In this document: positions 21,833-32,744 of the stretch, in pieces
Layout: every line of letters starts with the position of its first letter
How positions within the stretch are numbered: the stretch's first letter is position 1
NCBI RefSeq assembly: GCF_024166365.1
Contig: NC_064823.1
Coordinates: 5,202,924 to 5,266,923 of the forward strand
Source: Elephas maximus indicus
Taxonomy: Eukaryota; Chordata; Mammalia; Proboscidea; Elephantidae
DNA length: 64,000 bases
Direction of reading: 5' to 3'
Translations under genes and position numbers: made by a program
The notes under the pieces: model-generated
The model's input: the letters and a program-made list of their open reading frames with translations, nothing else
Told to the model about the DNA's origin: nothing
Database searches by the model: none

Positions 21833-23260
21833 TTGTACTCATAGAGCTCAGAGCCAAGTGGGGGAAATAGTCATTAATTAAGAAGCCCCACAAGCTGATA
21901 TAAAATTGCTACTCGTACAAGCACAGTGAAGGGGGAAACATGGTGTTCTGTAAGAGAGTATACTCTGGGAGCTATGACCAGTCAGAGGGTCAGAGAAGCT
22001 TCCCTGGGGAGAGGAAGATTGAACTGAGAATTGAAATATAAAACACAGCCAATAAGTTGGAGGGGCTCCATGAAGAGGATATTCAGACTCCTCTACTGGA
22101 GGAAGCACCCCTAAGAGACAGGTAGATATTAGACCAGATGCAACCTTGTTAAGGATTGTTAAGGATGCTATGTAAAGGATTTCTGTGTATGCTGAATATG
22201 TTTTGAAAGCACTAAAATGACATGATCAGATGTTTATTTATGCATCAGAAAGATTCATAAATGATGGAGGTTAGGAAAATAGCCTTGTTTGGGGGAAAAA
22301 GGAGAGTCTCTGGGCAAAGAAGAGAATCAAGAAATTTATGGTGTTGTTCAGTGTCAGGAGGCCAAGGTTGGGAACACATACTAGTGGTTGGTTTCTGATA
22401 ATCTAGGGATCAGGTAAAGTTGGTGGGTATCCAGGAGAAGGAAGGGAAGCTGAAAATGAAGGTTGGCATGAGAAATTTAGTTAACCCCACAGACTTGCTT
22501 ATGTATCTAAAGAATATACGTGCCTGCATGCATATATTTAAAATAAAAATACATGCATAATTTTCTCATAGAAATATTTGAAGAAATTGAAGTAGAATTG
22601 TTTGTTACTTATTTCACTGTATTCCTGAACTTATTTCATTTTCTTGTCTCATGTATGTTTTCTCAATTGTATAGAATTGCAAGAGCACTATTACTTTTCA
22701 ACTTATGTTTAAATATTTCTACAGAATTAAGCATAACCACTTGGCCCTTCAGGTTTGTGTCCCTGCAGGAAAAATAGGAATAATACGATGTCAAATATGT
22801 AAGAATATATTTGCAAAGAACAGCTGAGGTTTGTATTCATTCTCCTGACCGTGACTTGACACATTAGATCTGTACCAGTTAACAAATTCATCCTGTGGCC
22901 AAAGTTTCTCATGAAGAAATAAGACTGCCTCTTGTTAGCCCTAGCTCTGTAAGGATCTCCAGTAACAAGCTAGATTTTTCAGGAAAAAAAAAAGTCAAAT
23001 ATGGCCGAGCAGTGGCAAAGTACGTAGTCCTTAGCCTAGTTCTCAAAGATATTTGAAGTTTAAAAATAACCACTAGTGTTATTGGCAGTGTTTCATTTGT
23101 AATGTCCATGGCAACCTGATCAAATATGGAATTCTGAGAATTATAGGTTTTCATATTTAACATGTTTTATATGTTGAAGAATGATACTTCAAGGAAGAAA
23201 AAAGTTTTGAGACAATGCTATTTTTTTTAATTGTATTTAACCTCTCTATATTTTTTCTAG

Positions 23261-23376
23261 CCCTGCAGCGACTGCTGTGATATCCCTGGCATTTGGACGA
23301 TATATTCTGGAACCGTTTTTTATTCATTGTGAAATTCCTGAACTTGCAGTCAAGCTCATTACAGCTGTGGGCATAA
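23261..23376 (+). CDS. SLC7A11: SLC7A11 coding exon 3 (residues 135-173)
   Basis: 116 nt; completes Arg135 and leaves one base of Thr174. Encodes the rest of TM3 ([15 protein letters not shown]), the extracellular loop and the start of TM4. Arg135 lies in the substrate-proximal TM3. Cys158 ([10 protein letters not shown]) is the cysteine that makes the interchain disulfide to 4F2hc, so heterodimer formation is conserved. Residue 157 is His (Gln in human as I recall) and 165 Val (Ile). Acceptor TCTAG, donor GTGAGT. Confidence 0.97.
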
Positions 23377-24106
23377 GTGAGTATTATAAATATGAACAAC
23401 AACAACAACAAAGTCATTGGGGACAGTTTATGCAATCTTTTTGCAGGTTGGGGCTGCTTTCCACATCGTATTCTTTGTGTTTATAATTTCTTGGCAAATT
23501 TGTTTTTGAGAATAGAGAAAATAATAAGTATTTGGAGTGATCCCTGATGTTGCATTGCATATCAGTTTTTGTATTGGGTCTAGAGATAACAATGGCTAAT
23601 CTTTTAAAACAAGGAAACAAAAGCTATATTGTCGATAAAATAATAAGTGGATTATACATAAAAAGGACTTTTAAATATGAACATCTAATTTTTAATTTTT
23701 TTTAATTAAGAATTAACCTTCCTCAGCAATAATGTATTGAATCATAACTCCCTTATTCTCATGGAATTATGTTTACGCCTTGGGTATATATGTTTTGCTT
23801 ATACATTTTATGGCGCTAGTAGCTGTCACTTTTAGCGTCATTGTTTTAGCTGCCTATTGATGGTCGTGATAAGAATCTTCTTTCAAGATTTGATTACTAG
23901 TTGCATTTCTTAACCAGGAGTTTTCTTTATGTTCTCCAAATTGGAATGTTGTTCATTCTTATCAGTGGGCACAGATACTAGAAATTTTAAGAAAGAAAAT
24001 TAAAAAGAGGCACATGTACAAAATTACGTGAGTGATGTAGAGTCAAATATGACTCTAGCTTCCTCTATAAGTTTAAATTTCAAACCCTTGAATATTATGG
24101 GAAAAA

Positions 24107-24229
24107 CCTGTTGCTATGGAGTTGATTCTGACTCACAGCGACCCTATAGGACAGAGTAGAACTGCCCCATAGGGTTTCCAAGGAGGGACTGGTGGATTCA
24201 AACTGCCGACGTTTTGCTTAGCAGCTGAG
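24107..24229 (-). mobile_element. Afrotherian SINE lacking its tRNA head
   Basis: Reverse orientation, from the tail ('tgattctgactcacagcgac') to the B-box region, ending within 'ttttgcttagcagctgagct', so the A-box end is missing. TATGGGAAAAA-like words on both sides may be the target duplication of a 5'-truncated insertion. Confidence 0.88.
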
Positions 24230-24370
24230 CTATGGGGGAAAAAAAATGCGGAAAGGAGAGCTGAATTCTAGGTGCTAATCAAATTGCTGCTTTGAGAATC
24301 AAAATGATCTTTTGATTAAGTTTTAACTACTCAGAATTAGAAAGCTATAGAAGAATAAATGAATGGCATA

Positions 24371-24464
24371 CTCATGATAGAATTTTTAGTTATGTATGGC
24401 TAGGGTGTTTCAATACAACAAAACAAACACCCTAGCCATACATAAGTAAAAATTCTTTCATGAG
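24371..24464. repeat. Near-perfect 40-bp inverted repeat (hairpin)
   Basis: Arms 24371-24410 and 24425-24464 are reverse complements at 38 of 40 positions, with a 14-nt loop (caatacaacaaaac). The core word in the arms is ATGTATGGCTAGGGTGTTT. No TA or 8-bp duplication is seen at the ends and it is not an element I recognise. Confidence 0.9.
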
Positions 24465-24475
24465 AATGGAAAGAG

Positions 24476-24677
24476 GAGCCCTAGTGGTGCAATGTTTAAG
24501 CCCTTAGCTGCTAATCAAAAGGTCAGCGGGTTGAAACTACCAGTGACTTTGAAGGAGAAAAAACCTGGAGATCTGCTCCCATAAGGATTATAGCCTTGGA
24601 AACCCAAAGGAGCAGCTCTATTCTGTCCTGTAGGGTCGCTATGTGCCAGAAGGGACTTGATGACCCACAACAACAGG
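24476..24677 (+). mobile_element. Afrotherian SINE, long subtype
   Basis: Has an extra segment of about 40 bp ('gagatctgctcccataagga' region) between the tRNA head and the common body, then 'ggaaacccaaaggagcagct' and an ACAACA tail. Quite diverged. Confidence 0.85.
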
Positions 24678-24943
24678 GTGTTTTACTAGAGCAATGAAGA
24701 GAACAAGGCACACATGATAGCAGAGAGGTAAGTGATTAGTTTACGGGAAAGAGTTGGGAATTATACATAAATATATCTCTAATGCATATATTTCATAATT
24801 AAAATCATAGATGCATTCTAGTTTTCCTGATTTATGGACCAAAGATGTATGCACAATTGTTCTTCTGAGAAATCTCTGAAAAAAAGACAGAGAAATACTC
24901 AAAGTGGATATTTCTGAGTTCTGGAGTGGTAATAGTTAAGGAA

Positions 24944-25138
24944 GGAGCTCTGGTGGTACAATGGTTAAGCACTCAGCTGCTAACCAGAAGGCTGGTAGTT
25001 CAAACCCACCCAGCTGCTCCCAGGGAGAAAGACCTGACAATCTACTCCCATAAAAAAACCACTATCAGGCACTTCTACTCTGTCAGATAGGGTCGTTTTG
25101 ATTTGAAATTGACTTGACAGCACCCAACAAGAACAACA
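24944..25138 (+). mobile_element. Afrotherian SINE, long subtype
   Basis: 'ggagctctggtggtacaatg', extra segment 'gacctgacaatctactccca', tail 'ttgacttgacagcacccaac'. Body partly lost around 25055-25070. Confidence 0.88.
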
Positions 25139-25330
25139 ATGGTTGAATACAGATGTACTTCATTCATCTTGCCCTTAACATTCACTACAGGTATGAGACT
25201 TGGGGGCAAATCTCGTAACCCTTTTGCACCTTAGTATTCTTATCTGTATATCATAATAGTCAGGAGGATGTCTGAGGATTAAATCGTATTACGTGAGATA
25301 ATGTATCTAAAGTGTTTCTGGTAAATCCGC

Positions 25331-26165
25331 AGCTTGTTGTTAGCTGACCCATGGCAACTCTACGTACAACAGAACAAAACAGAACCCATTCCTGAACCAT
25401 CCTCACAATCCTTCTTATGCTTGAGCGTACTGTTGCAGCCACTGTGTCAATCCATCTCTCTGAGGGTCTTCCTTTTTTTCTGCTGACCCTCTACTTTACC
25501 AAGCATGATGTCCTTCTCTGGTGACTGGACCCTCCTGATGACATGTCCAAATTATGTGAGATGAAGTCTTCCCATCCTCACTTCTGAGGAGCATTCTGGC
25601 TGTACTTCTTCTGAGAGATACTTGTTCATTCTTCTGGCAGTCCGTGGTGTATTCAATATTCTTTACCAACACCATAATTCAAATGCATCTGTTCTTCTTC
25701 AGGCTTCCTCATTCTTTGTCGAACTTTTGCATGCATATGAGGCAATTGAAAATACCATGGCTTGGGTTTTATGGCTTGGGTCAGGCGCACTTTAGCCTCA
25801 AAGTGACATCTTTGCTTTTCAACACTTTCAAGAGGTTTTGCAGCAGATTTGCCCAATGCAATATGTCATTTGATTTCTTGATTGCTGCTTCCATTGGTGT
25901 TGATTATGAATCCAAGTAAAATGAAATTCTTGATAACTTCAACCTTTTCTCCATTTATCATGATATTGCTTATTGGTCTAGTTGTGAGAATTTTTGTTTT
26001 CTTTATGTTGAGTTGCAATCCATACTGAAAGCTGTAGTCTTTGATCTTCACCAGTAAATGCTTCAAGCCCTCTTCACTTCTGGCAAACAAGGTTGTGTCA
26101 TCTGCATATCGCAGGTTGTTAGTGAGTCTTCCTTCGCCTCTGATTGCCTCCTTTTGTAATTTAGT
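25331..26165 (-). mobile_element. RTE LINE 3' half with reverse-transcriptase remains
   Basis: Minus strand 25866-26180 encodes NNLRYADDTTLFARSEEGLK, the YADD catalytic box of an RTE/Bov-B reverse transcriptase, then 'QYGLQLNIKKTKIL' and FILLGFIINTNG. Further toward 25331 come the 'FGHVIRR', 'LGK.EG' and 'SVVRRVAMGQL' C-terminal pieces and the RTE 3' tail. Frameshifts and stops break the frame at several points, so it is dead. Confidence 0.9.
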
Positions 26166-26511
26166 AGAGACAAAATACAAATGGTATAGCCTACAGCCAT
26201 TCCTACTTTTATCCTGTGGGAAAACATCATTTGAAGTTATGAGACCAGGAGTCTATTCCCTGGTGTATTTCCAGCCCCTAGCACAGTGTCTAGCATGTTG
26301 TAAATATTTGTTACAAACTGGTTTTATAAGAACAGATGTAAGAATTTTTCTGTAGGAAAAAGTCTGTGGTCATTCTGTCTACCTGTTAAACTTGGAAGAT
26401 TACACGTCCCCAAGCTTCTCAAGCAGCAGGAATATGTGGTGGAAGAAAATATAGTTTTTGTACATGTTGTTCAGATTTAACACTATAAATTTTGTGGAAT
26501 GAACCATTTTA

Positions 26512-26745
26512 GCGTAGTGGTATTGTCCAGGTTCTGTAGGCAAACAACACGGAACTGAAACCTGGCATCAAAATTCCCTAGTTATGTTATCTTGAGTTAA
26601 TTATTAAGCCTCTTCAAGGCTCAGTCTTATTTATTAGTAAAATGCCTATGAATAGATAAAATATCTTACACAGCTATAGAAAGATGAAAAAAGTCTTTAG
26701 GCCTTTAGTAGAGCACCTTGCCCTAGAAAGTTTGTGATAAACCTG
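26512..26745 (+). repeat. MIR SINE remnant
   Basis: 'agcgtagtggtattgtccag', 'ttatgttatcttgagttaat', 'attagtaaaatgcctatgaa' and 'cctttagtagagcaccttgc' match the sense MIR order over most of its length. Confidence 0.6.
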
Positions 26746-26849
26746 GTGTTCTGCTAAGGAATTGGAGTAGCAACCATTGTTATACCTATCATATTTTCGT
26801 CCTTGAATGACTAAGGTGGAATCATATCACAATTATTGGGTCTGAAAAG

Positions 26850-27195
26850 AGAAGGGTTGTTTTTGTTATTTGCCATTGAGTTAGCTTCGACTCATGGTGG
26901 CCTTATTGCGTGGTCCTATGGCATTCTCGTAATTGTTGGTATGTTTGAGCCCATTGTTGCAGATATGTGTGAAGCCATCTCATGGAGAATATTCCTCATT
27001 TTTCTAACCCTGTAGTTTACCAAATATTATGTACTTTTCTCTTTTCTGGGTTATGTACTTTTCTCTTTTCTGGGTTATGTACTTTTCTAGTGATACTCTT
27101 TCCTGATGTTCTATCCAAAGTAAAGTATGCTGAAATTTCACTATCCTCACTTCTCAGAAGCATTTTGGCTTACACTTCCTGCAAGACTGATAAAA
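26850..27195 (-). mobile_element. RTE LINE 3' fragment with internal tandem repeat
   Basis: Same antisense order as the RTE copies at 7.7 and 25.4 kb ('gtatgtttgagcccattgtt', 'tgctgaaatttcactatcct', 'ctcagaagcattttggctta'). It is interrupted by the 24-bp tandem repeat at 27027-27088. Confidence 0.8.
27027..27088. repeat. 24-bp tandem repeat, about 2.6 copies
   Basis: Unit begins TTATGTACTTTTCTC and ends TTTCTGGG; two complete identical units (27027-27050, 27051-27074) and a 14-bp partial third. It lies inside the RTE fragment and appears to have expanded after insertion. Confidence 0.95.
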
Positions 27196-27243
27196 AAGAA
27201 GGGTACAGGCAACATTTTTGAGACTTCTGTAAATTAACAATAT

Positions 27244-27547
27244 TGTTGTTGTTAACTTTCTTAGAGTTGATCTCTGATTCATGGTGTCCCCGTGCACAAA
27301 TACTGCCTGATCCCGTACCATCTCCGTGATTAGTTGGGAATACATTGTAATCCATAGGGTTTTCATTGCCTGGTTTTTGGAAGTCAATCACCAGGCCTTT
27401 CTTCCTGGTCTCTCCTAGTCTAGAAGCTCCTCTGAAACTTGTTCAGCATCATAGCCAACACTCAAGCTTCCACTGACAGATGGGTGGTGGCTGTGCATTG
27501 GCCAGGAATGAAATCTGGGAAGGTGAGAATTTGATGACTGAATCACC
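27244..27547 (-). mobile_element. tRNA-Gly-headed afrotherian SINE (antisense)
   Basis: Body words 'aggcctttcttcctggtctc', 'ttgttcagcatcatagccaa' and 'ggtggtggctgtgcattggc' parallel the 17.7 and 29.7 kb copies; the head is decayed ('gaatttgatgactgaatcac'). The RTE-like tail lies at the left, ending in GTTGTTGTT. Confidence 0.82.
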
Positions 27548-28945
27548 AATACAACACCTCACAAAATTAACAATAAGAAAAAAAAATAGAAGATACTAAT
27601 TAAAAGCAACAGCCTGAAGACTTTAATTTGATCCTATGTCAATATTTACAAATCCACAACTATTGCCTGCTTTGGACTTGAAATGAGATGTGTAAGAATA
27701 TTTCTGTTTTGGTAAGTCTAGATGACTTGCTTCTCGTTATCCCAATTCTATTAAAATTTTCAAAGGCATTTTGTATATTATTGAGAATTAACAAAAATTG
27801 TCGAACCAAAATTTTAATGCAATTAGGGAAGAGGATAACTAAGGATGCTGAGGTTAAAAAATCTTCTATAGTAGAGATTGGTGATAAAATAGTTAATAAA
27901 GTAAAGCTGAGGTGAACCTAAACATTTTCTTCCCTTTGCCATTAGTTATAACATTTTGATGTTCTTTTGTAAGTTTAAGATTCTGAGAAGAAAATGTGTT
28001 CCAGTAACCAGGAACACTGAAAGAGAAAAGTGAATAATATCCTTATGGCTCAGTAGCTGGTAATTTAAGTCCATGGCCTAACTGGGAAAGTCAATTTGCC
28101 TTTGAGAAGAATTCAGCTTTATTGGTATCACAGGGGTTGAAGATGGAGATTGAGAAGCAGAATTTTACCTGTGGGTAAATCTTTCATATCCCAGCATTCT
28201 TCAAGTGAGTACAGGCGGTTTTCTGCCTGCTCCGGGCAGAAGGTTAGTGAGAAGTAGAAAATCGAGTTTAATTGCAGGAATTTCTTCCGCATATTCTCCC
28301 GGGGGAGGAAACAGTTTGTGATGGTTTGAAATCTCTAGTACAAGGGTTGAATAAGAGCCAATTTGAAGGATCTTTTTATAATCACATCATGGAAAAAAGA
28401 GAATTTCAAGCTTTGTGAAATGTTTACCAACCATTAGAGATGTAGTGGTGGTGTAGGGGTTGGGAGGTACTAAATACTAACTTACTCCCATGTTTGTTTC
28501 TTTTTTAAAGTATTCTTCTTATGTCATTTCTGACAAATAAGTAAAGATGAAAACTTTTTGCTTACTCCAAATCCTGTGTGTTCTGGTATAGAGAAATCAT
28601 GAGCTAGGCACATGGAAGTTTATCTGGGAAAGACTACTTTCTTCTGCCCCCATATTGACATTATTATCTTACCTTCTATGAAAATCCATGAATTTTCACT
28701 CCCCATATAACTTTTATAGATATATTGGATTATGTTTAATATTTAAAGTCATATTTAGCCTGTTCTTCTTATGGTTTTCTGAAAGTAGACTAACCAGGGA
28801 CTTGGTTACTTGAATGGCGGGATAGTATAAATAAAACACTTTCCTTAAGATGTGAGATCTAATCCCTGAACCATCCCTAAAACCCTTCTGAGTTTCAGTT
28901 TCCTTTTTAGTAAAAGGTGAATAAAAATTCCCACTCAATACATGA

Positions 28946-29168
28946 GACTATGTGGGCAGCTCCTGTCTGGAGGTGAGATGAGAAGGCAGAGGAGGACAGG
29001 AGCGGGTTGAATGGACATGGGAAATACAGGGTGGAGAGAAGGAGTGTGCTGTCACGTTGTTGGGAGAGCAATTTGGGTCATATAACAATGTGTGTATATG
29101 TTTTTGTATGAGAGACTGACTTGAACTGTAAACTTTCACTTAAAGCACACAAAAGTTAAAAAAAAAAT
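28946..29168 (+). mobile_element. L1 3' UTR fragment (sense, 5'-truncated)
   Basis: Reverse complement of the 3' UTR start seen at 4.4 and 44.5 kb: 'tgggcagctcctgtctggag', 'tgaatggacatgggaaatac', 'ctttcacttaaagcacacaa', then the A tail at 29158-29167. Confidence 0.88.
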
Positions 29169-29631
29169 TCCTACATTATTTCTCATGTGTTGTAGAAGTA
29201 ATTGGTGGGAGCAAATGAAGTAATGTAAAAAAAGGTTCTACAAATATATTACTTTCTTTTTTCAAAACTGTATTTCCTGGCATCATTAAATTAAATGTAC
29301 AAAAATAAAATTTATGCCTAGTTCTATTCTAACAATTCAAATATAGCACTTGTAGTTGCCCTGTTTAAATCTTCTGAAGCCTGGCTCTACTTTCTCCATT
29401 TCTACCGTAACTAAATTACTAAGACAACTCTTAGGGAGATATGTACTAAAATTTACAAATACTGCAGAACAATTACAATTCTTTCAGGAGGATGACCAAT
29501 AAAATATGGGATCAAAGTACTCTCAAATCCCAAAGTAAATACAAACTTTTGTAGAGAGGAAGATCCATCAGGAATATGAAAGAACTAGAAATGCTAATGA
29601 GATTTCATGTGTCTTTTTTTTTTGTATCTAC

Positions 29632-29980
29632 TTCCACATTGCTGGTATAGTGGTAGAATTCTCGCCTTCCATTCAGGAGACCCCAGTTTGATTCCTGACC
29701 AGTGCACTTCGTCCACAGCTACCACCCATCCATCTGTGGAGGCTTGCATGTGCTATGATGCTGAACAGGTTCTAGCAGAGCTTCTAGACTAACATGGACT
29801 GGGAAGAAAGGCCTGGTGATCTACTTCCAAAAATCAGCCAATGAAAATCCTGTGGATCACAACGGTCAGATCCATAACCGATCATGCAGTGGCGCAGGGC
29901 TAGGCAGAGCTGCTTCTGTTGTGCATGGAGTTGCTATGAGTCAGGGTGGACTCTGCTGCAGCTAACCACAACAGCAGTGA
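29632..29980 (+). mobile_element. tRNA-Gly-headed afrotherian SINE, complete
   Basis: Head 'tggtatagtggtagaattct', 'cgccttccattcaggagacc', 'cagtttgattcctgaccagt' reproduces a tRNA-Gly from A box to B box. A body of about 220 bp and a tail 'gttgctatgagtcagggtgg' plus 'cagctaaccacaacagc' follow. It is the best reference copy of this family in the window. Substitutions and loss of the acceptor pairing make it a SINE head, not a tRNA gene. Confidence 0.9.
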
Positions 29981-29987
29981 TGAAAAT

Positions 29988-30160
29988 ATGAGTCAGACTA
30001 TCTAGGTTCCAACTCCATCTCCACGCTTACACCTGTATGAATATATGCAAATCAAATAATATCCTGAATCTCCGCTGCCCGTCGGAGCAATAAACCCAAT
30101 AACGGCAACTGCTTCATAGAGATGTGAGAATTAAATATTACCCATATAAATCCTTTGTGT
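29988..30160 (+). repeat. MIR SINE remnant
   Basis: 'gagtcagactatctaggttc', 'ctgaatctccgctgcccgtc' and 'catagagatgtgagaattaa' keep the MIR order. It starts directly after the tRNA-Gly SINE. Confidence 0.55.
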
Positions 30161-30249
30161 GTCTTCCATATAATAATAATTTGCATTTATTTAAGTCTTA
30201 CCATGCTTATCACTACTTATCTTCAATAGTGAGATCCTAGATATAGCCA

Positions 30250-30692
30250 TGATATTTTCAATCACCTTATATGCATGTGAAAGCTCGACAATGAATAAGT
30301 AAGAATGAAGAATTGATGCATTTGAATTATGGTGTTGACCAAGAATAATATACTATGGACTTCCAGAAGAATGAACAAATCTGTCTTGGAAGAATCAGTA
30401 CAGTCAGAATGCTCCTTAGAAGTGAGGATGGTGAGACTTTGTCTCACATACTTTGGACGTGTTATCAGGAGGTACCAGTCCCTGGAGAAGGACATCATCA
30501 TGCTTGGTAAAGTAGAGGGTCAGCAAAAAAGAGGAAGACCCTCAATGAGTTGGATGACACAGCGGTTGCAACAATGGGCTTAAGCATAGCAAGGATTGTG
30601 AGGATGGTACAGGACTGGGCAGTGTTTCATTCTGTTGTACATAGGGTCTCTATGAGTCAGAACTGACTCGACAGCACCTAGCAACAACAGGT
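30250..30692 (+). mobile_element. RTE LINE 3' end (sense)
   Basis: 30329-30583 encodes a peptide with 'MNKSVLEESVQSECSLEVRM', 'LTYFGRVIRRYQSLEKDIIM', and the Gly-Arg-Pro-Ser motif of RTE ORF2. The 3' UTR ends 'tctctatgagtcagaactga' then 'cgacagcacctagcaacaac'. A frameshift lies after 'LQQWA'. Confidence 0.9.
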
Positions 30693-31549
30693 ATACATGG
30701 TCTAAAGGTGTTTATTACTACACAGCTCTAAAATTAACGCATACAGGCAATGAATGCTAAAGAGATAAAGGCAACCCAGCCAGCTGTGGCAAAAAGCATT
30801 GGAAAATCCACTTTAACTAACCATGTAGCATACATACAGCACCCGTATATTTTATCGGTTTAGCACAAAGAAGTCAGAAGTCAATCAGAACGTGAACCTG
30901 GAAGAAAGCTCAATATAACCAGGTCCATAATCTTACTCTCCAGAATCAAAGACAGACTTGAATTACAGGCAGCGTGCAGAAAGGAGTATTTGCCAGTCTC
31001 TGAATCAGTGTCGGTTCCTAAGGTTTCCCTAACATCCCTTTTGAATACAGCTCCCTTCAAATATGTATTTCTTATCTCTAAGATTTATAGATACAGTTTT
31101 CATTACTGCATTTCAGTTCATATTTAAGTAAGTAAAAGCTATATATTCCTATATTTTAATTTTGGCAAAGCTTACAGCAAGCAAAAGAGAAAAAAAAAAA
31201 AAAAAGTCCAAATTGTTATAATTATTTCCTCAAGAGTGAAAACAGCAATTATTGCTCAAAGGAAGTAAAACCATAAAAGAGAGTTTGCTCAGATTTTCTG
31301 GATTATTACAACGTGGATAGATTTTGTATAAAAAAACGAAGTAGATATTATTTGTTCCAGAAACTCAGAAATCTCTTGCATTTGGTGAATCCCAAATCCT
31401 TTTTCAATATTGTTGGATAAGCAACATATGTAGACTTAGATTTCGCTGTGAAGACACGTGATGAAGCAGCAGTTCTAGGCACTTGAGAATCTTCACAGTG
31501 CCTCTGTACTGGCTGCCTTGCTAAGCTGTATCCTTCATGGTCATAGAGT

Positions 31550-31567
31550 AGATTTCAGCTGAAATCT
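31550..31567. repeat. 18-bp perfect palindrome with CAGCTG E-box centre
   Basis: AGATTTCAGCTGAAATCT reads the same on both strands. No element around it is recognised. Confidence 0.9.
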
Positions 31568-31875
31568 GGTGTACCAAGTAATGAGTGCAGTGATGGGGTG
31601 TTCAAATAAAACGGCATTTTGAGAAACCTTTAAAGTCAACCAGTCTTACACTGTGTTTTTGTTTTAGCTCTCTGAAAGAAAAGCAAGGTGGAATTGTCAG
31701 TTCATGATATTTGATTTTGTTTTCCACTTATCTGAGAAGACTTGACTAAAAGGAATATCTCAAATAATCTTTTTATCTTTCCTTCCGTTTCAATTGTCAT
31801 TGGATATGTATACTCTTTGTGGAAGTAACAATTGTTCTTTCCTCTTCTCAAATATGTAGATAATTAGATGTTACA

Positions 31876-32041
31876 GGAGCCCTGGTGGCTCAGTGGTTAA
31901 GAGCTTTGTTGCTAACCAAAAGTCAGCGGTTTGAATCTACCAGCCACTCCTTCGAAACCCTATGGACCAGTTCTACTCTGTCCATAGGGTTACAATGAGT
32001 CGGAATTGACTTGATGGCAATGGGTTTGGTTTTTGGTTTTT
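31876..32041 (+). mobile_element. Afrotherian SINE, full length
   Basis: 'ggagccctggtggctcagtg', 'gtcagcggtttgaatctacc', 'tacaatgagtcggaattgac', GGTTT-type tail. 'agatgtt' before and 'ggatgttcc' after are a weak target duplication. A pyrimidine-rich run follows (32060-32175). Confidence 0.92.
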
Positions 32042-32059
32042 TGGATGTTCCAAAAGGAA

Positions 32060-32175
32060 AAATGCCTCCCTGTTTCTCTTTCTCTCCCTCTTCCTCTCCT
32101 GTTGCTGTCCTCCCTCTTTCCTTCCTGGCTCCTTCCTCTCTTCTTCCTTTTCTCCTGTCTCCCTTCCTTCCTATA
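32060..32175. repeat. Pyrimidine-rich low-complexity tract
   Basis: About 85-90% C+T on the + strand (CTTCC/CTCTT mixtures). Overlapping open frames on both strands are compositional. Confidence 0.8.
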
Positions 32176-32744
32176 CCGCAGCTCTTCTCCATTGTGTAGT
32201 ACTCTCAAAGATAGAGAGTACCTTCTTTTTTCAGGATCTCACTTTAAAAGAAGACAGTGCCCATCTGTTGCTGGTGAGACCTTGAGACCAGCTTTATTTC
32301 TCTTTCAAGTCAATGTTGAATCTTCTTAATTAAAAAAAAAAATAATTCCCATATGAGGGCTCATTTATCATGGAGCTATTTGCGTGGGAAAAGGAGAGGA
32401 ATCACTGGATGATTGATGAAGAGAGGAACAGAGTTTCCTTAAATTAGTTTCAGTACAAAAGTGCTTCATTTTGGAGAAAGAAAAATAATTTTATTGTTTT
32501 GGCATTCCTCTGATAAAATTATGCACTTTTCCCTAAACAAGGAACCTGTTTATTTCTTCATGTTTTCTACTTCAAACATAGACAAAATATTCCTGTTAGC
32601 TTCCCAAATCAGTAGCTTATTCAAGGTATTCAACTTTCTGGTGATTCTTATTGTTACTTGTTTGAGTTATTTCTTCATTAGTTACTCCTTATTAGCTTTG
32701 CATGGGATCTGTTAATCTCTTATTTTTTTCCATCTATGTATTTT

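Larger units (their letters stand above)
19120..23260 (+). other. SLC7A11: SLC7A11 intron 2 (4,141 bp)
   Basis: Donor GTAAGA, acceptor 'attttttcTAG'. Recognised contents: three sense SINEs (20151, 21440, 21666), a MIR (20770-20900) and (AT/T)-rich simple runs. 19130-20140 and 21840-23250 hold nothing I can name; 22553-23435 has only chance frames. Confidence 0.85.

Noticed and set aside
29632..29710. tRNA-Gly gene
   Set aside because: A and B boxes are there, but arms do not pair fully, the anticodon stem is damaged and the SINE body and RTE-type tail follow directly; it is a SINE head.
30329..30583. 84-codon ORF as a gene
   Set aside because: It is the C-terminal part of a degraded RTE ORF; the same peptide occurs in the copies at 7.8, 25.4 and 54.9 kb.
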